Source of the DNA: Parabacteroides sp. PF5-9 | GTDB lineage: Bacteria; Bacteroidota; Bacteroidia; Bacteroidales; Tannerellaceae | NCBI RefSeq assembly: GCF_029893105.1 | Contig: NZ_JARXWG010000015.1 | Span: 38,645-102,644 of the forward strand | Reading direction: 5' to 3' | DNA: 64,000 nucleotides | In this document: positions 1 through 6,521 of the stretch, piece after piece | Layout: each line of letters opens with the position of its first letter | Position numbering within the stretch: the first letter of the stretch is position 1 | The notes under the pieces: model-generated | What the model saw: only the letters and a program-made list of their open reading frames with translations | The model's database searches: none | Told to the model about the DNA's origin: nothing | Made by a program: the position numbers and the translations under genes

Positions 1-807
1 CTGGAGATTCCATTGCATTTTGAAAAAGAACTGATTCGGGAAGGGAATGTCGATCTGTTGATTACTGCCAATGCGGTAAATGGCACAAAAGGAGGGATGG
101 GTAGCGCTTATCTTTCGGAGATAATTCGTCGGTTTAATGCTGAAAAAATATTACTGCCTGAAACCTCAACAAGGCAGGTGACTTCAACGAATCTGTTTAA
201 TCCGCATCTAAGCTATAAGAATAATATGGTGCCGGGCATATTGGTTTTCCTTTTGACAATAGTGGCCGGTTTTTTGTCGGCATTGAATATCGTCAGTGAA
301 AAGGAGAAAGGAACCATCGAACAAATCAATGTTTCACCGATTCCCAAATCCCTGTTTCTATTATCCAAATTGATCCCGTTCTGGGTGATCGGTTTTATCA
401 TTCTGACTATCGGTATGCTTATTGCCTGGTTGATTTACGGACTAATCCCTGCCGGAAGTTTCCTGACGATCTATCTTTTTGCAGCGGTATATCTGATCGC
501 ATTTACCGGATTCGGCTTAGTACTCTCTTCCATCTCGTCGAATCAGCAACAGGCGATGTTTACTGCCTTTTTTTTCCTGATAATCTTTGCCTTATTGAGT
601 GGTTTATTTACTCCGATCAGTAGTATGCCTCAGTGGGCGCAAACGATGACCTTATTTAATCCGATCCGTTATTTTGTAGAAGTCATGCGTATGATCTATC
701 TGAAAGGGAGTGGAATAATGGATATGACCGGACATTTTCTGGTGGTAGTTCTTTTTGCGGTTTTCTTTAACATACTGGCTGTTTTAAGTTATCGCAAGAA
801 AGGATAA
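1..807 (+). CDS. ABC-2 type transporter permease, 5' end outside the window
   Basis: C-terminal part of an inner-membrane permease of the YhhJ/YbhS/YbhR type, which works with an ABC ATPase and usually a membrane-fusion (HlyD-like) subunit in export. The frame is open from base 1, so the gene begins upstream; a TTG at 13 is internal. The visible part starts in the extracytoplasmic domain and then has about five to six hydrophobic segments, including the family-typical stretch SEKEKGTIEQINVSPI after the first membrane helix and a PIRYFVEVMR motif before the last one. It is the last gene of its unit: a new promoter follows at 822-852. The substrate cannot be read from sequence. Confidence 0.9.
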   Translation: MEIPLHFEKELIREGNVDLLITANAVNGTKGGMGSAYLSEIIRRFNAEKILLPETSTRQVTSTNLFNPHLSYKNNMVPGILVFLLTIVAGFLSALNIVSEKEKGTIEQINVSPIPKSLFLLSKLIPFWVIGFIILTIGMLIAWLIYGLIPAGSFLTIYLFAAVYLIAFTGFGLVLSSISSNQQQAMFTAFFFLIIFALLSGLFTPISSMPQWAQTMTLFNPIRYFVEVMRMIYLKGSGIMDMTGHFLVVVLFAVFFNILAVLSYRKKG

Positions 808-821
808 ACAGGACAAGAGAA

Positions 822-852
822 TTGATGTGTACGAAAAAAAAAAGTATTTTTG
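822..852 (+). promoter_or_regulatory. Bacteroidetes-type promoter for the GntP-RidA-DSD unit
   Basis: A -33 box ATTG (TTG at 822-824), 20 bp, then the -7 box TATTTTTG (845-852), which fits TAnnTTTG. The start codon of the permease is 33 bp further on. Confidence 0.7.
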
Positions 853-884
853 CCTCGTTATACTAACTTAATCACATCAATATC

Positions 885-2204
885 ATGTCATTTATTGTAA
901 TTATCCTTTGCTTGGCCTTATTGATCGTCATGATCTCGTATTTCAAAATCGATGCCTTCCTTTCCTTTATCGTGATTTCCATCTTAGCCGGGATCGGCTT
1001 GGGAATACCGTTGACGGATTTGCCGAAAACAATCGATAATGGGATCGGGAATATTCTGGGTAGCCTCACACTGATCATTGTTCTTGGAGCAATGTTGGGT
1101 AAGCTTGTTGCAGAAAGCGGTGCGGCACAGAAGATTGCGGATGTAATGGTCGACCTTTTCGGTACCCGTTATATTCAATGGGGGCTGATGATTACCGGTT
1201 TTATAGTCGGTATTCCTTTGTTTTATGGGATTGGCTTTGTGTTGTTAATCCCGTTGGTTTTTTCTATTGTGAATCAATACAAGTTACCTGCGGTTTATAT
1301 GGGAGTCTCCATGTTGGCTGCATTATCGGTGACTCATGGATTCCTGCCGCCGCATCCATCGCCTGTAGCGTTGGTTGCCTTGTTTAATGCCAATATCGGC
1401 ATGACCCTCATCTATGGTATGCTGATTGCTATTCCTGCGATTGTCCTTGCCGGTCCTCTATTTGGCCGGACGCTCCGGAATATTCAAACCGGTCCGTTGA
1501 AATTGTTTGAGAAGAAGGAGTTAGACTGTGCCTACAGTATGCCAGGAAAAGTCAATAGCTTTTCTACCGCTATGCTTCCTGTTTTCTTGCTTATTTTGGC
1601 TACGGCTATACCGTATGCTTTCGGAGATATGCCTGGGAAAGTGGCGGATGTCGTTGCTTTTGTCGGTTCACCTTCAGTGGTCATGTTGATCGCTCTGATT
1701 GTAGCAACCTACACGTTAGGCTTGCGCCAGGGAAGAAAGGTCAAAGACGTTATGGCGGTCTATGTTGACGCGATTAAAGATATCGCACCGATTCTTTTGA
1801 TTATAGCAGGATCGGGTATCTTTAAACAGGTGATGGAGGATAGCGGGGTGAGTATGGAACTGGCTACAGCTTTCCAGAAACTGCCTGTTCATCCGCTTAT
1901 CCTGGGTTGGTTGATAGCTGCAGTGATCCGTGTATGTGTCGGTTCGGCAACTGTTGCCGGCTTAACAGCAGCAGGAGTTGTAATGCCGCTGATTACACAA
2001 GGAGGAGTCAACCCCAATTTGATGGTCTTGTCTTTAGGCGCCGGAAGTTTGATGTTTTCCCATGTCAACGATTCGGGTTTCTGGTTGTTTAAGGAATATT
2101 TCAACCTGAGTATAAAAGATACGATCCGGTCATGGTCATTGATGGAAACAATCGTTTCTATCGTTGGCTTGGTCGGAGTAATGATTTTAAATATATTTAT
2201 TTAA
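885..2204 (+). CDS. GntP-family permease (gluconate/D-serine type)
   Basis: A 439-residue inner-membrane symporter of the GntP family, whose characterised members carry gluconate, related sugar acids or D-serine (DsdX). The whole length is hydrophobic with about 12-14 membrane segments. It carries the family motif HGFLPPHPSPVAL (near residues 155-167) and the C-terminal HVNDSGFWLFKEYF signature (near 395-408). It heads a three-gene unit with a RidA protein (22 bp downstream) and a D-threonine aldolase/D-serine dehydratase-like enzyme. No gluconate kinase or sugar-acid enzyme is nearby, so D-serine or D-threonine is a more likely substrate than gluconate. That assignment is inference from context. 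Confidence 0.9.
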   Translation: MSFIVIILCLALLIVMISYFKIDAFLSFIVISILAGIGLGIPLTDLPKTIDNGIGNILGSLTLIIVLGAMLGKLVAESGAAQKIADVMVDLFGTRYIQWGLMITGFIVGIPLFYGIGFVLLIPLVFSIVNQYKLPAVYMGVSMLAALSVTHGFLPPHPSPVALVALFNANIGMTLIYGMLIAIPAIVLAGPLFGRTLRNIQTGPLKLFEKKELDCAYSMPGKVNSFSTAMLPVFLLILATAIPYAFGDMPGKVADVVAFVGSPSVVMLIALIVATYTLGLRQGRKVKDVMAVYVDAIKDIAPILLIIAGSGIFKQVMEDSGVSMELATAFQKLPVHPLILGWLIAAVIRVCVGSATVAGLTAAGVVMPLITQGGVNPNLMVLSLGAGSLMFSHVNDSGFWLFKEYFNLSIKDTIRSWSLMETIVSIVGLVGVMILNIFI

Positions 2205-2226
2205 TAACGCTAAAAACAGTTGATGT

Positions 2227-2700
2227 ATGAGTACGTACAATGCAGACGAACAATTTGAAAAATTAGGTTTAACATTACCTCCTGCTCCGGCAGCACTCGG
2301 AGTTTACAAACCGGCTCTTGTGGTGGACGGTAAATACTTATATCTTTCAGGTCACGGTCCTTTAAAGGATGATAAATCATTGATCATTGGTCGTATAGGG
2401 GAAGATCTGAGTATGGATGAAGGAAAACAGGCCGCTCAACAGGTCGGACTGGCTATGTTGGCAACCATCAAGCAGCATCTGGGAAGTTTAAATAAAGTGA
2501 AGCGGTTGATCAAGGTACTGGGTATGGTCAATTGTACGCCTGATTTTGAGAAACACCCTTATGTGATCAACGGATGCAGTGAATTATTCGCAGCAGTCTG
2601 GGGATCGGATAATGGAGTCGGAACCCGAAGTGCCGTAGGTTTCGGATCATTGCCGGATAATATTCCGGTAGAGATTGAAGCTATATTTGAATTGTATTGA
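2227..2700 (+). CDS. RidA/YjgF family protein (enamine/imine deaminase)
   Basis: A 157-residue cytosolic protein of the RidA/YjgF/Rid superfamily (formerly endoribonuclease L-PSP). RidA proteins hydrolyse reactive enamines and imines such as 2-aminoacrylate, made by PLP-dependent serine/threonine dehydratases. It shows the family's early YLSGHGP segment, a central VKRLIKVLGMVNCTPDF stretch, and GTRSAVGFGSLPDNIPVEIEAIF at the end, where the conserved arginine sits. At about 155 residues it belongs to the longer Rid subgroup rather than the 128-residue RidA core. Its place between a permease and a D-amino-acid lyase fits detoxification of the lyase intermediate. Confidence 0.9.
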   Translation: MSTYNADEQFEKLGLTLPPAPAALGVYKPALVVDGKYLYLSGHGPLKDDKSLIIGRIGEDLSMDEGKQAAQQVGLAMLATIKQHLGSLNKVKRLIKVLGMVNCTPDFEKHPYVINGCSELFAAVWGSDNGVGTRSAVGFGSLPDNIPVEIEAIFELY

Positions 2701-2715
2701 TTGAAATAAAACACG

Positions 2716-2766
2716 GAGGGTGTCTCAAAAGTACATCTTGCTTTTGAGACATCCTCTGTTTTTTAT
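2716..2766 (+). terminator. Strong intrinsic terminator hairpin just upstream of a start codon
   Basis: A 16-bp stem (2716-2731 with 2741-2756, one G-T pair) and a 9-nt loop, followed by TGTTTTTTAT. It ends only about 8 nt before the ATG at 2773, leaving no room for a promoter between. Confidence 0.85.
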
Positions 2767-2772
2767 AAGAGT

Positions 2773-3885
2773 ATGAAAGATTGGTATCAAATAGATCATA
2801 TTGACGAGATCGATTCTCCGGCATTGGTAGTCTATCCGGAAAGGATTCGCAGAAATATAACCGAAGTCATACGGATGGCCGGAGGAACGGAGAAGTTGCG
2901 CCCTCATGTCAAAACCAATAAGATGGTTGAAGTCTGCCGGATGATGCTTGATGCAGGTATCAATAAGTTTAAATGTGCGACAATAGCTGAAGCCGAAATG
3001 TTGGCAATAGCGGGTGCTCCAGATGTCTTATTGGCCTATCAGCCCGTAGGCCCGAAGGTACGGCGTCTGCTGACAATAATTGCCAAATACCCTCAAACAC
3101 GCTTCTCTTGCCTGATTGACAATGAGGCAAATGGACGTTTTGTCGCATATCTTGCGCAACAAGCGGACTTGGTTATGGATATTTTTATTGATCTGAATAT
3201 CGGGATGAACCGCACGGGGATTCACCCGGAAAATGCGTTTATGTTGGTGCAGAAAATATTCAAACTATCCCATCTTCATATACGGGGGCTTCATGGGTAT
3301 GATGGACATATTCATGACCGGGAAATCATCTCACGCCAACATGCTGCCAATCGTGCATTTGAAAAAGTGTATGGGGTGTATGAAAAGATGTGTTCGCTGT
3401 TTGAGGAACAGCTTGTGATGGTCATGGGTGGAACCCCGACTTTCCCCGTTCATATGCATCGGGCGAACTGTGAATGTAGTCCGGGCACTTTTGTTTTCTG
3501 GGATTGGGGATATAAAGAGATGTTGAAAGATATGTCGTTTGAATTTGCAGCATTACTTATTTCCCGCGTCATATCTGTCATTGATAAAAATCATATTTGC
3601 ATCGATTTAGGGTATAAGTCGGTAGCAGCAGAGAATCCATTGCCCCGTGTTCATTTTTTGAATGCACCGGAGGCTATTCCGACTGCACAAAGTGAGGAAC
3701 ATCTGGTCTTGAAAGTCCCCGATAGCAGCGCATATGCCCTTGGAGATGTGTTCTACGGTGTTCCGGTTCATATTTGTCCAACTGTCGCCTTATATGACAG
3801 AACTTATGTGGTAGAGAAAAACCAACAACCGACTTATTGGCGAGTGATGGCTCGCGATCGATATATACCGCCTAGTGATTATTAA
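2773..3885 (+). CDS. D-threonine aldolase / D-serine dehydratase-like PLP enzyme
   Basis: A 370-residue fold-type III PLP enzyme of the alanine-racemase-N / DSD1 family. These enzymes cleave D-threonine to glycine plus acetaldehyde, or dehydrate D-serine to pyruvate and ammonia via aminoacrylate. The Schiff-base lysine is K47 in RPHVKTNK. Near the C-terminus the HxC pair H333/C335 (PVHICPT) matches the zinc ligands of eukaryotic-type D-serine dehydratase. The reaction cannot be fixed from sequence, but a RidA gene beside it favours an enamine-producing dehydratase. The gene follows ridA after 72 bp that contain a strong terminator-like hairpin, so its expression probably depends on read-through. 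Confidence 0.85.
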   Translation: MKDWYQIDHIDEIDSPALVVYPERIRRNITEVIRMAGGTEKLRPHVKTNKMVEVCRMMLDAGINKFKCATIAEAEMLAIAGAPDVLLAYQPVGPKVRRLLTIIAKYPQTRFSCLIDNEANGRFVAYLAQQADLVMDIFIDLNIGMNRTGIHPENAFMLVQKIFKLSHLHIRGLHGYDGHIHDREIISRQHAANRAFEKVYGVYEKMCSLFEEQLVMVMGGTPTFPVHMHRANCECSPGTFVFWDWGYKEMLKDMSFEFAALLISRVISVIDKNHICIDLGYKSVAAENPLPRVHFLNAPEAIPTAQSEEHLVLKVPDSSAYALGDVFYGVPVHICPTVALYDRTYVVEKNQQPTYWRVMARDRYIPPSDY

Positions 3886-3913
3886 GGAATTTCACCAATT
3901 AATGTTCATTTCT

Positions 3914-3948
3914 TTTGGATTGTATATGACTAAAATCCGTTATCTTTG
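3914..3948 (+). promoter_or_regulatory. Promoter of the MaoC-type gene
   Basis: The -7 box TATCTTTG (3941-3948) fits TAnnTTTG and lies 24 bp before the ATG at 3972. Candidate -33 boxes are TTTG at 3914-3917 (23 bp spacing) or TTG at 3920-3922 (18 bp); neither spacing is ideal. Confidence 0.55.
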
Positions 3949-3971
3949 CACAAAATCAACAAAAGTGTGCT

Positions 3972-4433
3972 ATGGTTATTATCAACAATTATGATGAGTT
4001 TGAACAATATGTAGGTAAAGAACTGGGTGTTTCAGAATATTTAAAGATAACCCAGGAGCAGATCAACCTTTTTGCCGATGCGACTATGGATCATCAATGG
4101 ATACATGTAGACGAGGAAAGAGCAAAAAATGAAAGTCCTTTTGGTACGACGATTGCACACGGTTACTTAACCTTATCTGTTCTGCCCCACATGTGGGCAC
4201 AGATCGCCGATGTCCGCAATGTGAAATCACTGATAAACTACGGTGTTGATAAATTGAAATTCAATCAGCCGGTAACTGTCGGGAGTGAGATTCGTGTACG
4301 GGTAAAACTGTTGACTTTGACTAATCTGCGTGGAATAGCCAAAGCCGAACTGCGAGCGACTATGGAGATCAAAGATTGTCCGAAGAGCGCCTTTGAAGGG
4401 ACAATCATCTTTTTATACCATTTCAATAATTAA
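3972..4433 (+). CDS. MaoC-like (R)-hydratase, single hot-dog domain
   Basis: A 153-residue MaoC/NodN-type hydratase. This family hydrates trans-2-enoyl thioesters to (R)-3-hydroxyacyl thioesters, or does related chemistry in acyl metabolism. The hydratase-2 signature is intact: D..MDHQWIHVD (near residues 37-47) followed by SPFGTTIAHGYLTLS (near 56-70), giving the catalytic Asp/His pair. Length is normal for NodN-type single-domain members. It stands alone under its own promoter, with no fatty-acid or polyhydroxyalkanoate genes near, so the physiological substrate is unknown. Confidence 0.85.
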   Translation: MVIINNYDEFEQYVGKELGVSEYLKITQEQINLFADATMDHQWIHVDEERAKNESPFGTTIAHGYLTLSVLPHMWAQIADVRNVKSLINYGVDKLKFNQPVTVGSEIRVRVKLLTLTNLRGIAKAELRATMEIKDCPKSAFEGTIIFLYHFNN

Positions 4434-4457
4434 AAAAAAGACTCTGAATAACCTGTA

Positions 4458-4490
4458 TTTTGAAGCTGTCGGGGAAATAGATTAATTTTG
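4458..4490 (+). promoter_or_regulatory. Consensus promoter of the DUF4421 gene
   Basis: TTTTG (4458-4462), 20 bp, then TAATTTTG (4483-4490). Both boxes match the Bacteroidetes consensus. The -7 box ends only 12 bp before the chosen ATG at 4503, so the mRNA leader would be only a few nucleotides. Confidence 0.75.
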
Positions 4491-4502
4491 CCCGTTCAAA
4501 AT

Positions 4503-5462
4503 ATGTGCGATTTGAAATTAAAGTATCTCTTATTATTCATTGCGTTTTCTTCCTGCATAGCCTCTGCTCAGGTAGATTCTCTTTTTATCGGCAGCTATGA
4601 TCAGAAACTGATGATTATCGGATTTGTCGCTAAAGACTTTGTCTTTTTGGAGACCATCCAGCCGCAAAGCGAACAAACCTATTTCCCGAATAATCCGGCG
4701 CGGTTGGGGGTAGGACTGTCATGGAAGAATTCGGTATTGAGTTTTGCCTATGGTTATCCGTTTGATTTTCTTCGGGAAAAAAAGTTTGGAAAGACGCGGT
4801 TTATAGACTGGCAATACCATCATTACGACCGAAAATTTGTTTTTGACCTTTTTCTTCAGCGATATAAAGGGTTTTATATGGAAGATAAAAAAAGGAGTGA
4901 ACCGTTTATCTTATCTCCGGATTTAAGTGTGCGGCAGTACGGAATGAACGCCAACTATATTGTCAATAATAAAAAATTCTCCTATAAAGCAGCATTTGTA
5001 CAAAATGAAAAACAACTACGTTCTGCCGGCAGTTTGTTGCTGGGAGGAGGGATTTATGTGACACAGATTACATCCGATAGTTCCTTTGTGTATATGGATC
5101 GTAGAAGTTTTGATAATTTTCAATTCGGATTAAGTGCTGGTTATGCATATACTTGGGTTTTGGGTAAACGGTGGTTTATCAATGGCTCATGTACGGTTGG
5201 GATAAATTTCGGAAGCGAAAAAGTCAGTAGTTTCGGCAAGCAGAAACTGGAAGTCTATCCCACCGTATTCCCCCGGATGTCGATTGGCTATAATCATGAA
5301 AAATGGGCCATGAGTTTTGTGTATATTAGTAATATTACATTTCCATCTTACACGGAAGACCATTCCATCACTTTGCTTGCCGGCAAATTTCAACTCTCTT
5401 ATATACACCGGATAGAGGATCTCCCGTTTCTTTCCAAGCTATTGGACAAACTTCCTTTTTGA
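4503..5462 (+). CDS. DUF4421 family envelope protein
   Basis: A 319-residue exported protein of the Bacteroidetes family DUF4421, function unknown. The ATG at 4503 opens a clear signal peptide (KYLLLFIAFSSCIASAQ). A TTG at 4488 in the same frame lies inside the -7 box and is rejected as a start. The body has alternating aromatic/hydrophobic strands (PNNPARLGVGLSWKNSVLSF, then repeated Y/F-rich strands to the end), suggesting an outer-membrane beta-barrel. It is monocistronic. A 22-bp repeat array follows 77 bp after its stop codon. Confidence 0.75.
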   Translation: MCDLKLKYLLLFIAFSSCIASAQVDSLFIGSYDQKLMIIGFVAKDFVFLETIQPQSEQTYFPNNPARLGVGLSWKNSVLSFAYGYPFDFLREKKFGKTRFIDWQYHHYDRKFVFDLFLQRYKGFYMEDKKRSEPFILSPDLSVRQYGMNANYIVNNKKFSYKAAFVQNEKQLRSAGSLLLGGGIYVTQITSDSSFVYMDRRSFDNFQFGLSAGYAYTWVLGKRWFINGSCTVGINFGSEKVSSFGKQKLEVYPTVFPRMSIGYNHEKWAMSFVYISNITFPSYTEDHSITLLAGKFQLSYIHRIEDLPFLSKLLDKLPF

Positions 5463-5537
5463 GAAGACAAACTTATTTATCCGAACAAAAAATTAAAGCG
5501 GCCGATTGCTTTATCTGCACCTTAATGAACACTTTTC

Positions 5538-5643
5538 TGTTAGACCTACCTCTGTTTTTTGTTAGAGGTACGTCTAAAATAATTTAGAGGTACGTGTAAA
5601 TCGATTTAGAGGTACGTCTAAACAAATTTAGAGGTACCTCTAA
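5538..5643 (+). repeat. 22-bp palindromic repeat array, copy A
   Basis: Five units, with the TTA of each at 5540, 5562, 5584, 5606 and 5628, so the period is exactly 22 bp. Units have the pattern TTASASSTASSTSTAA (S = G or C), e.g. TTTAGAGGTACGTCTAAA, separated by AT-rich linkers. Flanks form an inverted repeat: ACTTTTCTGTTAGA on the left and its complement ending near 5652 on the right. There are no unique spacers, so it is not a CRISPR array. Related copies lie near 25.4 and 49.7 kb. Confidence 0.95.
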
Positions 5644-5709
5644 CAGAAAAGTGATTCAAACGATTCTAAAAAGTGATCTCAAGATTCTAAAAAACCTCTT
5701 GGTACACAC

Positions 5710-5736
5710 AAAAAAAGGTATCCTCCCGGACACCTT
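5710..5736 (-). terminator. Terminator of the small secreted protein gene
   Basis: Read on the minus strand: AAGGTGTCC, loop GGGA, GGATACCTT (one G-U pair), then a T-run. It lies about 22 bp past the stop codon at 5759. Confidence 0.75.
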
Positions 5737-5758
5737 CTTCTGACTAATACTAACCTAT

Positions 5759-6145
5759 TTACTTTGTGTGGGCCAGATACGTATCAGCAACCACGTAATC
5801 TCCTAACAGCCGATTATTGTTATTCGTAATATTGAGCAGCATAACATATTTGCGATACTGTTCTGCCGTTAATACTTCTTTCATTAATTTCAGATTCCCG
5901 TATACGGCCTGGTGCATCTTCTGTTCTTTAAGATCCGAAGTGGCTGTCAGACTATTCGATTGCATCTCCATGAAATAGTCATTGATCTTTGCCACTTCAC
6001 TCTTCTGATACGGAGCCAGTTCCAAAAAAGAACTTAACTGACTGAAACCAGAGGAGAAAGGTTGTTTACTTGCATCCTGTGCCTGTGTTAAACTCATTGT
6101 AGCGCTAAAAACTAAGGCCGCTACTGCCAATACTAAACGTTTCAT
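5759..6145 (-). CDS. Small secreted protein of unknown function
   Basis: A 128-residue protein with a clear signal peptide (MKRLVLAVAALVFSATMSLTQAQ) and a mature part of about 105 residues that looks entirely helical. A segment such as FLELAPYQKSEVAKINDYFMEMQ resembles the short helical hairpins of periplasmic Spy/CpxP-like proteins, but I cannot assign it to that family. It is transcribed alone, divergent from the DUF5916 gene, and ends at its own terminator. I do not recognise a function. Confidence 0.75.
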   Translation of the reverse strand: MKRLVLAVAALVFSATMSLTQAQDASKQPFSSGFSQLSSFLELAPYQKSEVAKINDYFMEMQSNSLTATSDLKEQKMHQAVYGNLKLMKEVLTAEQYRKYVMLLNITNNNNRLLGDYVVADTYLAHTK

Positions 6146-6521
6146 AACCTAATCTTTTACCTAATTTATACTTAAAACCTATTTATTATTAAAAACACAA
6201 ACAAATCAATTTAATCCATCAACAAATCATTGATTAATCATAGAACAAATTAAATTTGTTGATACAAAGGAATACAAATCAACAACAGGTTGTTTCGATA
6301 TTTTCGTGAAAAGGAAAAATTGGGGTATAAAAACGAAAAACAATAAAATCTAATCAATGATCTGAGTATCAAATAGCTAACATCGTAACAGGTTTGCTAA
6401 TTAGCTATTTTTCGTTTTCAGTCCCTTTTTTTTCGTGATAAAGAAACTCATATAACCTCATCGTATCATCTGTTATTACTTTTGCACCAGTCAATCGAAT
6501 GTTTATTTTATATTTATTGTT
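6146..6521. promoter_or_regulatory. Divergent intergenic region with nested inverted repeats
   Basis: 376 bp with no gene. It holds AAAACGAAAAA (6330-6340), a perfect 10-bp inverted repeat AAATAGCTAA (6371-6380) / TTAGCTATTT (6401-6410), and TTTTTCGTTTT (6408-6418), which is the complement of the first box. A second TTTTTCGT box starts at 6429, and the -7 box of the DUF5916 gene is at 6477-6484. Confidence 0.7.
6408..6484 (+). promoter_or_regulatory. Tandem LytTR-like boxes plus -7 box for the DUF5916 gene
   Basis: TTTTTCGTTTT (6408-6418) and TTTTTCGTGAT (6429-6439) are spaced 21 bp start to start. The -7 box TACTTTTG is at 6477-6484, 48 bp from the start of the second box. The lytS promoter at 61936-62011 has the same layout with 47 bp. 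No good -33 box is visible, as expected for an activator-dependent promoter. The regulator assignment is inference. Confidence 0.6.

Noticed and set aside
5538..5643. CRISPR array
   Set aside because: The units are contiguous with only short AT linkers, no unique spacers, and no cas genes are near.
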